Position numbers and translations under genes: made by a program. From Desarmillaria ectypa (taxonomy: Eukaryota > Basidiomycota > Agaricomycetes > Agaricales > Physalacriaceae): a stretch of DNA of 64,000 nucleotides. The number at the start of each line of letters is the position of its first letter. The first letter of the stretch is position 1. Where the stretch lies: positions 310,001 through 374,000 of the forward strand of contig JAUDYN010000005.1 of the NCBI GenBank assembly GCA_030407005.1, in the 5' to 3' direction. The notes under the pieces were generated by a model. That model did not search any database. It saw only the letters and a program-made list of their open reading frames with translations, and was not told the DNA's origin. Below are positions 11,801 to 23,769 of the stretch, one piece after another.

Positions 11801-11929
11801 GCGATGAGCATTGGCTGCGCCGCTGTGTAAAACGTCACTGGCGACAGAACGGCCGAGTCTCGAGCTCCCTTCGTGCCCGTTACTTTTACGAGACCTCGAA
11901 GTCATCGCGGAGTGGTCTCGCGACGCCAT
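8829..11929 (-). CDS. SNF2-family DNA-dependent ATPase/helicase
   Basis: A multi-exon gene starting MASRDHSAM. Residues 1 to about 240 are a Ser/Pro/Thr-rich disordered tail. The SNF2 core then follows: [12 protein letters not shown] (Q-like region), GGILADDMG joined across a 5' GTAGAT intron to FGKTLQV (motif I), [11 protein letters not shown] (motif II, DEAQ box) followed by [16 protein letters not shown] and ELPPIE (interlobe), [17 protein letters not shown] (motif IV), SLKAGGTG (motif V) and [18 protein letters not shown] (motif VI). These enzymes translocate on duplex DNA to remodel chromatin or assist repair. DEAQ rather than DEAH/DEGH occurs in SHPRH/Irc20 relatives, and motif I reads GFGKT rather than the usual GLGKT. 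No RING or HIRAN domain was seen. The subfamily is therefore uncertain. Confidence 0.8.
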
Positions 11930-12890
11930 GGAAATAAGACACTATAGCAAAACAGTCCGCCTTGGGTGGCAACGAGTTGAATAGTCGAAAGATTGGGAAA
12001 ACTTACTACTTATATATGTAAAAGATTACTGTGGTAGTCAGAAGGCAAACTTACAATTCAAAGCCTTTTATCTCTTCCCAATAACCTAATGATGACTCCC
12101 TTCATATGTCTCGACCAGCAAGGGAACCGAACGGAATGGAAGAAAGATAGGCGCGTCGTGTGAATTCATTACATACCAAAGTGAGCGCCACTCGAATCAG
12201 GTGATGTTGGGATTTGAGAGTTGAGCCGAGATGATGGCAATCCGGCATCATGCCGAACTTGCTGATTAAGAGAGAAGTATTAGGAAAGTTGTAGAAGATT
12301 CTAGTACATTAGCATTTAGTATATAAGTAGGTACAGTAGTGTACATCTGCATGCGTTTGCAGAGCTCAGCCAAGCGCAATACTATTGGCCTGACACCGCG
12401 CACGTACTAACTGGGAACGAACTGATCTATTCATCCCCCGTTTTTCACAACAGGTGACGATGCCTTTGTTCGCTTTGATTTTCAGTGAATTTCTCACTGT
12501 TTTGAAGTGGCGAATTCCTCAAATGCTGGACCATTTTTTGTTCTTGAACAGGTCTCGTTAATGTTTGTCTTCTTGAATATAGCCATATACCTATGACACG
12601 TATTCGAAAAAGATGTCCGCCACTGTCAACTGTGCAAGGCTGTGCGAGGCCTGCTACTGAGATGCCGAATGGAAGAGCTTCATCATTGAGATCTTGAGAC
12701 ATAAGCGCTAGTGCATAAGCATGTCAACTTTGAAAGATGCGAAGGGGAGTTGAGGTGAAAACCCGTCGCGTCCGAGCCGTTAATTGCGTACGCGCGCTTC
12801 GGCGACAACTGCAGTGGACGAGCAACTTAACTTACTATATCTACAGTTACACACGGATATATAGTACACGATGTTCAATATATTAAACCT
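11930..12890. other. Intergenic, no gene recognised
   Basis: Promoter side of the SNF2 gene and 3' flank of the Zn2Cys6 gene. An 85-codon frame on the minus strand (12,445-12,702) has no recognisable feature, and I do not call it a gene. Confidence 0.4.
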
Positions 12891-15100
12891 CTAGGTGTAT
12901 ATCCCACCAGAATTGTCCTGAGAGAAGAATGCCATCGATTCTGATCCCATCACCCCACCAAAGAAAGTCGACCAAAATTCCAGATCCTGAAACATATTGA
13001 TACTCATACTCTGATCACCAAGTCCTCCGCCTTCCGCCTCGGTCCCGAGCTCCGCAGGCCCAGAAGGCGCTCCCAGATAATTCTTCTCTGGCTCCAATCC
13101 CCTCCGTCTCCCCATCCACGAAGCATGCATGGCACCCATCAACACCGAACTCCTTCTAGCAGCATGATCTGGGGAAACTGCCGCATCTCCCAGCATTTGT
13201 ATACTCTGCTCAAGCAAAGCGTCTCCGCATCCGAGGAACTCTATCCCATTCTTATCCAGCATTAACAATTTAGCCCCGACGATCAGTCCTCCTGCAAACG
13301 CCATCAGGGTGAACAGGACGTCCGGCGTCGTTGGGAGAAGGTTCTTATCGGATTGTAGAAGCGACACCATGATAGCTTCTCCTATAGAGAAACATTCCTT
13401 GACCAGACTGAGATGATATTGAGGTCATGTGGCTGAATCTCTAAGAACCATCTCCTTGTCGGACGAGCGACGGGCCTCGCTAAGAAGATAGCGTTGTAGA
13501 GAACTAAAAGCCGACAACATGGAGGAGGAGAAAAAGCATGTGATAGTAGAATTGGTCGTGTTTTGAGACCACTGAAATGTACTATGATGAGCTCTGATTG
13601 GAGAAGGACAAAATGTATTCACCTGACAACGGCGATATCAGTCTTGAGAGTCTATCCATGGCTGAGAGCACGTTCGTTACTTCGTTGAACCAGGTTTCCA
13701 TGTCTGCGCGACTTGCGAACTGCACCTTTAAACCCTGTTCTGTTGAATCGAATATTTCCGCGAGCAGTCGTATCCGCAAATCGCGGCCATCGGATGCGTT
13801 CGATGGCGATATCAAGGGAAATACCGTCCAGTCGAAAGCGTCCCGACGGGATAGAGGTGTACGGTGCGTCCCGACGCACAACCTGAGACGTTTCCATGTT
13901 GAGTAAACCAAGGTTGACTGTTGGCGGAACGTCGAATACTCACATAGACTCAGTCGCAGACAGTGTCATCCACTATAGTCGTGATTTGTAATGAGAAATT
14001 TCTTTAACTGTTCGACCTTACACTTACTTGTCTAGCTCTATTCAGAGCCTTCTCCAAGACTGCTCGATCGCATTCGTCCGGCAGTTTATTTTTCAGACTG
14101 ATTACAGTCGCAACCGCTTCGCTTAATCGAAGGTTCATGGCCATGGTAACAGCCATACCTATTAACATTCTGCCGTCACCACTTCCACCTTTCGCTGAAC
14201 CGCAGATAGGTGCCCACAGTGATAAAATAATGAGACCTTGAATCGTCTCTTCAGACTCAAACATTTCGGGATTGAAGACCACTCTAGCGATAGTGTCTTC
14301 TGTCAACTTTTGGAGTTGAGGCGCAACGACAGACCAGATGGAAAGGTCGAGGTGACGTGCCGCAATTGTGCAGCAAACGAGATCTAGAGATGGAGTGGGT
14401 CCGTCTTGGACTAAATGGAAGTTTAGCCAAGGAGAATAATTGACGGAAAATCTGTACGAGGAGACTGTTAACGCTTCCAGAGAATAGAAACCACACACAA
14501 GGTAAGGAGATGTTCGATTTCTACTTGGGTGAGAATGTTGGACAGAAGCTGGTTGTTCGCAATGATGGGGATTGGCGACTGTTCCCGAGGGGGTTGTCTG
14601 GCTAGCTCCTGCATTGCCAAAATGGGTGCCGACCAGTCAAGGTTCTGGCGGACGAACGACCAAATTACTGGCCGCATACGATTGCTTGCTCCGCTACCAG
14701 TATCAGATGCTATGCCAGCATCAAGAGGACGGGGGTTTATCTCAAGTTGCCTAGTATCCACTCCTAAAGCATAGACAACCTGCGGCGGTAGTCTCCGTAT
14801 TTAAGCTGGACAAACTTGAAGGTGACTCCAGTGCAGGAGCCCTTTTTTCGTAGATTCATAGGAGCAATCTAGCTCGAGAACATTGCAATGATGACATCGT
14901 ACAGGACTGCGTTTAGAGTCAAAAATTTCGCATCGTGTTTTACGCTTGCGACACGAATCGCATGACTGTACTTTGGATCGTTTTGGGCGCACCTGTGACG
15001 TGCTAAGTGTGCTGCCTTCAGGTAGGGACTCCCCTGGATCTGAAGATTGTTGCATGGGCGCGCCGACGTCGTGGTGTTTCGGTTCGAACTTCGGCAACAT
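12891..15100 (-). CDS. Zn(II)2Cys6 fungal transcription factor
   Basis: The N-terminus holds the binuclear zinc cluster CDSCRKRKTRCEIF...CHHCNVLELDC (about residues 47-80), with basic residues between Cys2 and Cys3 as in Gal4-type DNA-binding domains. Later exons (14,761 down to 12,894) encode the all-helical middle region of fungal-specific factors, including LARQPPRE, IIILSLWAPICG-like and SVLMGAMHASWMGRRRG segments. The C-terminus is acidic and Phe-rich (MFQDLEFWSTFFGG), resembling an activation region. At least four introns are needed; the first exon junction near 14,800 is unclear because the apparent intron is only ~36 nt. The gene is transcribed away from the AA14 gene across a 0.7-kb gap, so it is a candidate local regulator (inference). 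Confidence 0.78.
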
Positions 15101-15781
15101 CCAACGCCACGTGGGCGTTGGGCAACAATCCGGACTACGGCCCGAGATTTTATCACTGCTTTCCCTTCACAATTACCTGCTTTCATTCTTGCGCTTTAGT
15201 ACTCAGCATCTGTCCTCTTACACTACTTGATACCACGACTATGACTTCGACACTTCTTTGTGAGTCGAGGCCTTCAAACGGCTCCACCGTCGTTCAATGA
15301 CTTCTGCGCCCCGAGTCGCTTCCAGAATCAAGCCAGGAAATATGCTTTCGCCGTCACTTCGAGCAAGTTCATACAGCTATTTTCGACCGCTCTTTGGCTG
15401 GGCCAGAGGCGACTGAGCTACTACTCGTCCTTCAACGATCCACTTGAGAATACACGGATGATCTGCGCTATGATCATCCTGGGTTCGAATGGGGGTAGAT
15501 TCACTATTTTGGCCACTCAGTTATTGCAATATATGATGCGTTTTGAACGTAAATGATTCGCTCGAAGACCGTATTTCTTCTTTGCCTGACATCTCATTGT
15601 CACCCTCACATTGAATTTGCCAGATCGGCCCAGTTTTTGAGCACCTGCAAATATCTGCGTGTAATGGTGTCCTTCTCTCATCTCTTTGTTAGTAATGCAG
15701 GACGAGTATAAAGTCCTCCGTAGTTTATTGGACCTCCTCAGTGTTCCAGCCTATCGCATTCTCGTTCCCGTTCACTTCTCA
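15101..15781. promoter_or_regulatory. Divergent promoter between Zn2Cys6 and AA14 genes
   Basis: A 681-bp gap separates the two start codons, which point away from each other. A TATA-like TATAAAG lies at 15,707-15,713, about 70 bp before the AA14 ATG. No operator could be identified with confidence. Confidence 0.5.
15707..15713 (+). promoter_or_regulatory. TATA-like element of the AA14 gene
   Basis: TATAAAG occurs 69 bp upstream of the AA14 start codon, a normal distance for a fungal TATA box. Positional evidence only. Confidence 0.45.
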
Positions 15782-17337
15782 ATGGCTTCCGTATTCCTCC
15801 TGCTACTATGTGCCGTTGGCGTTAGCAACGGCCATATCGTCGCTTTCACGCAAGGCATGTATTGTAAAAACGTACGTACTGTTCTAACCGTGTGGTACAA
15901 ATGCTGAATGGGATATCCAGGGAGTTTCTGGGGACAACCAGAACGCTGCAGACGCTGTCAATCCTCTCTTCATGCTGACAAAGGATCAATGGTGGAGTAC
16001 GTGAACGTTACCGTTTTAATTCACGTCAGGATACTAATCTTGTTTTACAGTGCAACATTACTCCGAAGTACGTACCAGATCTACTTTCTAGTCCGTCATT
16101 GTATCCTGACTGAGGACAGTGCGACGAACGACCTCCCTCAAAGGATAATTTTTTGGAAATGTAGGCTGCTTTCTCTGTGCTCTCTTGGTCCTTTCAATAG
16201 CCCGCGCCACAGACCTGCAGGTGGATCGTTCACTGTTGAGCTTGCCACCAATCAGGCATTCACCACTTTGTCTTATGATGGACGAATGGTTGGTACATTC
16301 GGCGACGGTCATGAACATCCGGAATACAGTCAATATGTACCTCCGAAACTCCTCTTTTGTCCATCCCAGGACTTACTCCTGGACATAGCATAATACGTGT
16401 ATCACTTCTCCAAACCGTAAGCAGAGTCATATCACGCCATCCATACCACTCTAACGCTCCGTTTTTCTCTCAGTGCATACTCAAAACCAATCGATGGCAG
16501 CCGGGACTGCGTTTGCTATCTCTTATGAGGTACGAAATTTCTATCCGTGGACTGTCGAATATATTAATTAGCTCCTTTAGTCTGATCTTCGCAACGTCAA
16601 GCCTGAAAATTTGGTGGTCTTCAGTGTTCTCGAGAAGTGCGCATACTCCGATCTTCTACTAGCTTAGCACTTATTGAACACAAATCAGGACTCCCTGGCA
16701 TCGTATCGCTATTTATGACGTGCCAAAAGCACTACCTGCGTGTCCGCCTGGCGGATGTACTTGCGCTGTGAGTAGTTAAAATCATCTGTTACTCGTAAGT
16801 AGTCATCCTAATGGCATGCACCATATAGTGGGGTTGGGTATGTTGCATGGTACTTCATGCTAAATGCGTTCATTCTCACTGAAATTTATTTACGTATACA
16901 GATACCGAATGGGTGAGAGACTTTGTCTTTCCTTTGTTTCCAGCACCCTCTGATCTTCATTTTCATGGAGCAGTTGCGGTGAACCCAATATGTACATGCT
17001 CCCTTACAAATGCAAAGTCATAGGCGCAACTAGCAGGATCCCTCTCGCGAAGGGCCAACCTCCAGTTTGGTGCGAAGACGATCGATCGAAGTGCGTCGTT
17101 GGTCCTAAGCAGATGCTCTACTGGCATCAAGCCGAAGGTAACAACATCGAGGTCTCTGGTTACGACCTATCAGGTAGCCCAAGGTCGCCGGGATATAATA
17201 CGAAGTGCGGTTTTGTCTCTGGTGTGTAGTCTTTGTATATCTGCGCCAATCCAGGTCGATGACTTCAATTTTCTCCAGGCGCGCAGAACGATATCTTTGA
17301 AAGAAGACATCAGGGAGTGTTTAAGAAGGACGAGTGA
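15782..17337 (+). CDS. AA14-type lytic polysaccharide monooxygenase
   Basis: The product begins with a signal peptide ([17 protein letters not shown]). Cleavage there exposes an N-terminal His ([11 protein letters not shown]), the hallmark of the copper histidine brace in LPMOs. Splicing about ten short introns gives conserved blocks in order: [132 protein letters not shown] and [15 protein letters not shown]. These match my memory of the AA14 family, whose characterised members act oxidatively on xylan-coated cellulose. Length is normal and I see no break. The end at 17,337 uses a final intron that skips a TAG at 17,227-17,229. It is expected to be extracellular; substrate is inferred from the family only. 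Confidence 0.8.
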
Positions 17338-18730
17338 TGATAGATGGAGAAGTTCCCACGAAACAATGTAATGTTTAATACGATCCTTCAATGCGTAGCG
17401 AATGTCTAGGCCTGGCCGTCGAGTTCTTTACGATGCGCAGTCTCGGAATTCACATGATATTCCTGAGCGATCGACCCTGTTCTCAGATCCTAGTAAATGG
17501 CATCATAGTCCTACCGACCCCAGGAACAAACAGAACATTTCTCCGCCTCAGGGATCCCGCCATGGGCGGAGTGTCTATAAAAGGTGAGAATGCGTCATCC
17601 CGCTGCAATCGTCGTTTTCAGTGCTATCTGGAATGATAATAGTGTCCCAAAGGTCCATTTTTTTCGGTGAAAGAAGGGCTGATATTATTTCACGTTGTTT
17701 ACGAGTACCCTGCCGGGGTAACCGCCCAGATGCGCCCCGTCCGCAGGAATTATGCAGGATAATCCATAGCCGCGCGTAGAATGTATCAGAAAGACGGCAG
17801 CATTATGAGGCATTATCAGACACGAGGCAGTCCATTCTTAGTTCACGAGGACATTCGAGGGGACGGCGCCTTTGCTTGTTGGAGCTTTCGAGACCCATAG
17901 GGTTGACAATCGGATAAATCACTGGCCAGTTGTCCAGATATTGCCCAGAAGGAAGGTTGGTACCGCGTTGCAAGGATGGTCGGCTAACGAAGGATTCCCA
18001 CAACGAGATCAGAAGAGCGCCACCGACAGGCTAGCTGAAAAGCTGGAGGGATAGGGATAGGGATAGCCTTCCATTGCACAGTACTGCGCGAAGTGTAGAA
18101 CAGGCTAAGAGCTCGATGTACGGACTATGACTCCACTGCGAAAGCGTCATGACGGCTCCGGGATTCTACAACCGAGGGGGCTCGGCAGTCGGGGACTTAA
18201 AGGTGAAGCGACGCTTGCGCAATGTGTGGGCAGCATAATCTCCGTATATTGTTGATCGGCGGCGATTGTGACTGAGGGTGATAGAAGGGATTTCTGCATG
18301 ACTGATACGCGGCGCTAGCTGTGAGGCCCTTGACTACTGTTCGGAAACGCTGAGCGCAAAAGGTTGGGTGAAGTGTTGAATTCACGACGGCCAGGTACTA
18401 GAAAGCCCGAGTCGGGAGCTACATGTAGGCGAAAAGCATTCTTACTAGACATTCTATGTTGGGGCATATTTCAGGGGATTTGGGAGGGAGTCTTTCGCTT
18501 GAGGTCAGCACCTGTATCTGGTATATGCCAAAAACGATGAGCGATTGAATCTGAATGCATCGGGCTCGAAGTTCGTTGAAAAATCACATTTTTTGTTAAT
18601 GTTACACCCGGTTTCAATTTTACAATTGGAAGTCAGACTTCGTGTTATTTACGTTCGAAGAATAAAAGGCTCGTACCACATTTTGCTATTCTTCTTGCGA
18701 CAAATACATACGTTTTTCATATCTACTTTT
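17338..18730. other. Intergenic, no gene recognised
   Basis: A 1.4-kb gap between the convergent AA14 and ureG genes. Short frames at 17,391-17,636 and 17,803-18,054 show no domain or splice pattern. A short GGGATA run lies near 18,049-18,066. Confidence 0.45.
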
Positions 18731-19819
18731 TCAAGCTTCGTCTCCTACTGCGCCAGGTCTTCCGGGACTCCCCGCAGCACGCCATGCGGCTAAAATGAGG
18801 TTCACGACGTCATCGACGCCTGAACCTTCTTTGATGCTTGTAAACACAGTTGGCCCGTCACCCCGCATAAGCTTCGAGTCGCGCTGCATGACCTCCAGGG
18901 ATGCACCAACATACGGTGCCAAGTCCGTCTTGTTAGCGCTCATCAGATGATTCATGAGAGATGTAATGGAGAGGGTATGTACGGACCTTGTTAATGACGA
19001 GGAGATCAGATTGGGATATGCCCGGACCACCCTTGCGTGGAATTTTGTCGCCTCCCTTTGGTAAAGTCATTAAGCGAGGATAAATGGGACGGAATAACAC
19101 TTACAGATACGTCTATGACGTAAATAATATAATCCGCAAGCTCTCTGGAGTAGTTTGCAGCAAGGTTGTCGCCACCGCTCTCCACGAGAAGCAGCTGGCA
19201 GCCAAACTTGGCTTGAAGAGTTTCTAGAGCGCCCATATTCGCGCTTATATCTTCACGAATAGCTGCATGGGGACATCCTCCAGTTTCGATGGCCAGAATT
19301 CGCGAAGTTGGAAGCGCCTTGTTCTTGATAAGGAATTCCTGATCTTCACGCGTAAAGATGTCGTTCGTGACCGTGCCTTCCAGATTATCAGACGATTGAT
19401 TCAGCTACGAAGTATGAGTGCCAACCCAAATTGAACTCCTTCCTGAGCTTCTGACATAGCGACAGCGTTAGAGCCGTCTTTCCTGAACCCACTGGACTAG
19501 AAGCAATGTCAATGGAAGCTTGATGACCCTCAAATAGAACACGACTGACCCTCCGATGCCAACAGTGAAACCACGTTCTTCGAAATTTCTTGACGAATAA
19601 TCAGGCATATCTCGGTCAGAATATTTCCCTAATCTATCCTCAGGACTATCCCGACGAACGTAAATTCGAGGTAAGACAAGTACCAGCATCATCGTAATGT
19701 TCATGGGTATGGCCATGCTCTCCACCATGATGGTGCTCGTGAGATACGCCCTCATGAGAATGATTATGCTCTCCAGGTGCTGCTGAAGAAGCCAAGTTAT
19801 TGATGAACTGAACATTCAT
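18731..19819 (-). CDS. ureG: Urease accessory GTPase UreG
   Basis: UreG is a SIMIBI-class GTPase that delivers nickel to apo-urease in the cytosol. The start ATG (MNVQFINNL) opens a His-rich N-terminus with at least ten His residues (HNHSHE, HEHHHGG, HGHTHEH), as in nickel-storing eukaryotic UreGs. The P-loop [13 protein letters not shown] is split by an intron between GIGG and PVGSGKT. The metal-binding Cys-Pro-His lies in [17 protein letters not shown], followed by [23 protein letters not shown] and the guanine-specificity NKTDL. Five or more short introns are present. All catalytic motifs appear intact, so it should be functional. Its client, urease, lies 16 kb away on the other strand. 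Confidence 0.92.
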
Positions 19820-21345
19820 GATGGCGCAAAGATAAGTTAATTATAGCTTATCTCGGCCGGCGAGGATCACATAATTGAACCCACGTGGCTATCTGCTCTA
19901 ATTGGACATTATCAATTGATTATTTAGCGCTCATGGCAGAATCACCTCATCACTCAAGACTCTGGGAATTTCGGGACTGCCGCTGGAGTTGCCTTGGGAA
20001 AACATGCAAATGCCATCATGTCCATCTTTTTCTCCGTGATTAGAACTAGGGGACCGACCCGTGGCGTAATCTTCGGTAGCTCGCTAGCAACGGAATCAGG
20101 ACCTCTTGTCTAGCCTGGGAGTACTCGCGATAATAATGTAAACCTAGACTTGGATTTCCATCCTTTGGCGAAAACCGGTACTTTTTAACGGTGAGGTCAT
20201 GGCGCCTCTTTCCTACTAGGTTCCACTGCGGATTGAGGCTTGAAGCAGAATCTCTAGCCCTTCCTCGAATGCAGCCCTGGGCGTCACTTGTATGGGGCCA
20301 TACGTATTGACGGTTGTTGTATAGATGGCAGGGGAAACTTATTCAGCATCCTGTCACCGGTGTTCCATGGAGATACTTCACACGCCCGAGGTTGAGTCTT
20401 GAGTTACTCCTGTAGATGCCTTCTGGCTCTATCGTGCATTCCTAGGTTTCAGAAGACCACTTGCTTGCCGACGCACGACTTCCTCGTCGTATGGTCGTGG
20501 CGTCATGATCTGCTTACCTTGGTCATTGCTACTTGCTTACTGCCTTCCGAGGTTCCGTGCTGCGCGGTGCTGCCGTCTAACGTTAACATTCGGACGTTGT
20601 AAGTGTTAGCATTATTGGCATCTTGCTAACTCCAAGGCAAGACGGCTATACCTCGCGTTTCCATCCACCGTTCAATATACCACGCTGTGAGGAGAAGAAC
20701 CTCTCAGGTGGCGTTTTTAACATCGTACGTGGGATCCGAAGCACTACCGTGATAATCTGCATCAAGCTTGAATCTATTTTCCTTGAATCTCCAGGCTAAA
20801 GCAACGATGTTTCCACGAAAATGGAATTCTTGATTTCATATGTGAATTCTGTATTCCACAAAGCGTAAATGCCGCAGTAATTAATGCCCACGGCATGTCG
20901 AACGCTTTCCGCACGGTTATAGTTATCGAAAGGATTGAATTGAACGTGACTCATGGAGAAGGCGTAGGTTCGGCGAAGATTAAATGGACATTCTTACCCA
21001 ACACGCACCCTCCCCTGCCACGGTATGGCTTGGTACGGAACTATACAGCATGAGTTCATCACTAACAAGGCACCAGGGTTGTAACATTCGAAAATCGATT
21101 TCCGATCTATGATGACTGTCAGTCGGAGACATAGCGACGATAGAAAACGGGCCTGGAAACCGGCTTTCTGGCTTTCGTTCGACGTAAACAGCGGCACACA
21201 ACGGATCGCTTGAAATGGATTCTCTCTTGTCTCCTTCTTCCATCTGCTCCTCCTCCTTCTCCCCCTCCCCTTTTCTTATAAAAACGGACCCTCGCATCTG
21301 CTTAGGGCCGTCCATTCATTTTTGTTCACGTTCTCTAGGGCAGTC
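19820..21345. other. Intergenic, no gene recognised
   Basis: A 1.5-kb divergent gap between ureG and the DUF1996 gene. No coding or RNA feature was identified, apart from a pyrimidine-rich stretch and TATA element close to the DUF1996 start. Confidence 0.45.
21232..21284 (+). promoter_or_regulatory. CT-rich tract and TATA box of the DUF1996 gene
   Basis: A C/T-rich run (about 21,232-21,275) is followed directly by TATAAAAA at 21,277-21,284, 62 bp before the ATG. CT stretches next to a TATA box are typical of strongly expressed fungal genes. Confidence 0.55.
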
Positions 21346-23769
21346 ATGAAGTCTTTTTTCCTTCTCGCGACTTTATCGTCGACCGTGAACGCCTACTGGC
21401 TCATGAGTGTTGGTAAGTTGCTATCGCCAACTTGCATTGCACTCGGATGCTGACCGGTTGCTTGCAGGTACGTTGACGCCGGAACCGCAGCGCGTAGACC
21501 CCATTCTTTCTCCTGGCGCAGTTTCATCTCATTCTCATTATGGTGAGCTCGGTTTTTGTGGCGTTATTACTCCAGGGGTGGGCGGTTCTCCCTTGAGCTC
21601 AAATACAATTTCCCGACCATTCCACGCGTTGAAATTGCGATCCGATCATTGGAACAGCTGGTTTTCCTGTACCGCAGGAATTGTTCGCGTTTCAAACTCC
21701 AGTTGGAGAGAATCTGTTGATGCCAACTGTGCGAGATGGGCCCTAGATGCACCGTCTCTGCTGTGGTATCATCCGCCTGTCCTTGGACTCAAAGGCTGTT
21801 CATTCTTGGTGTGGAAATATCACCTCCCCCGAGAAATTTTTTTCTCCGTGGAACAGCCTTATCGATGATTATTTAAACGTATTTGTGTCTGTATTTTCTG
21901 ACTACTTTCCTAGTACTGGGCGGAAGCAACTTTAGGCCGAATACAAACACTGCTTCTCTTCGCTCAAGTGAATGTACTACCACCCCCATCGCAGAAGACA
22001 AGTCTAGCTATTGGTACCCTGTTCGTATCCCTATTCTGGGCATTCCCAGCGTTGCTAACTCGATTTCAATCTAGAACTTGTATTTCCAGTACGGAAGATG
22101 TTTTCCGCGTCGCAGCATTTGCTAATGTCGCAATTTCAGATGGGCCAACGGTTCCTTCAGCTCCCTTACTGGCGGCAACGTTATGTGCGTGATCTCGCTA
22201 TGCTTCTATTTTTACTTGCTCATCGTCTCCGCAGTTGTACGTAACTCGCGTGGTTCGCTCACCGTGCAATGTTTCATTCTCATCTTCTACAGATTATTTG
22301 TTCGACGACGATGCCGCTAAGAAGAATGTTACTGCTTTTCCCGATGACGTCAGTGCCAGTCTCCACAGAATTTCCGATTATGCTCATTCTATGACAGTTC
22401 CGGATGATCACTGGGACACCGATGCTGCGTACATACGACTCCAGCAGCTACGCCCAACAGGCTGTCACCTTTTTATGCCTCGATTTCACTGGCACCACGA
22501 CCAAGTTCAACAGCATTCCTCCCCAGGCATGCGCCAGCGGCGTTCGGGCTCAGATCGTGAGAATGCTTTCCCCGATGTTGAAAGAACTCTTTCTAAATCA
22601 TATCAGAACTTCCCCAGCTGCTGGGACGGCGTGAACACCGACTCCGCAGACCACAAGTCCCACGTCGCATTCCTTAGTGGTGGTCCCGATTCGGGAACTT
22701 GCCAGGATCCCAAATTCCCCGTTCGACTTCCTCGCATTTTCTTGGAGGTATACTGGGCCACTGGTGATTTTGAGAACTACCGTAACCAAGCGAAGAACCC
22801 GACGCAGCCATTTGTGTATGCTTTCTTTCAACAATGGCTAGTCCTCACGGCTAATGTTGACTGACAGCTTCTCTTTCGGTGATCCCACCGGGTATGGGTA
22901 CCACGCTGATTTCATCAACGGCTGGGATGATGGTGCCTTGCAGAAGGCCGTCGACAACTGTCATTGTGGTACGTGCATTCGATAGTCGACCGAATACCAC
23001 TTTCATGATAGAGCGCTATTAGATGAGTACGGTAGCCCGACATGCTGTGCCGCTCAAGGCATCTTCACTTATCAAGAAGGCAAGCAATGTCACATTACGG
23101 ACATTGTCGATGAGAAGAGTACGTTTATGTGTTTCGCAAGACGATGAAATGCTTGCTTACTCCTTTACAGCGAGCGGATTATTGAGCAAGCTTCCTGGCA
23201 ACAACCCAGTGCAGCAAGCAGGCATCAGGGCAACTGTCTACACAGATGATAACGTACCCGGATTCCTGGAACCCGTGTACGTATACACTGGTTCATCTCC
23301 CACGGCTACCGCTACCGCTACGCAAGGTGGAAGCACTGCTGCAGGATCTACCGTTTCATCCGTCGCCTCCTCTGCTTCCTCGACCTTCACCAGTGCTGGT
23401 AACATTAACGCTGTCATTCCGACAGCCGCATCGTCATCGTCTACGGAATCGTCACCCTCGTCCACAGAAGTGACATCGGCCTCTGCGGAAGTGTCGTCGT
23501 CCACGAAATTGGCATCGCCATCCACGGAATTGTCGTCATCCAACGTACCTGCGTCGACATCTGTCGCATCTCCTGTCGCATCCTTGTCTTCGTCAAGCAC
23601 TAGCGCTGGTGGTCATGCCCATCACACTCACAGCCACGCTGCTGCCCCCTCTTCCTCCTCCTCTTCAGACTCGTGCAAACGAGAATCACGCCGTGACGAT
23701 ATTGATCATTCCTCTCGCTTCCGTCGTACTCACCGTCGTCATATGGATTACGACGCTTACACGTTCTGA
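21346..23769 (+). CDS. Secreted DUF1996 protein with Ser/Thr- and His-rich tail
   Basis: The start encodes a signal peptide (MKSFFLLATLSSTVNA) followed by YWLMSV. The DUF1996 core is then recognisable across several exons: RVDPILSPGAVSSHSHYVLGGSNF, SSECTTTPIAEDKSSYW, TLRTYDSSSYAQQAVTFLCLDF, FPSCWDGVNTDSADHKSHVAFLSGG, FPVRLPRIFLEVYW, GYGYHADFINGWDDG and CHITDIVDE. The domain is common in secreted fungal proteins, often with WSC domains, and its function is unsettled. After the core comes a ~120-residue Ser/Thr/Ala linker (likely O-glycosylated) and an unusual end: HAHHTHSH, a Ser run, a Cys and many Arg/His residues. No GPI-like hydrophobic terminus is present. The intron-dense 5' part is clear; the junction near 22,860 is approximate. 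Confidence 0.82.

Noticed and set aside
18047..18068. GGGATA repeats as an internal telomere tract
   Set aside because: Only about three units are present and the unit is not the TTAGGG expected for basidiomycete telomeres.
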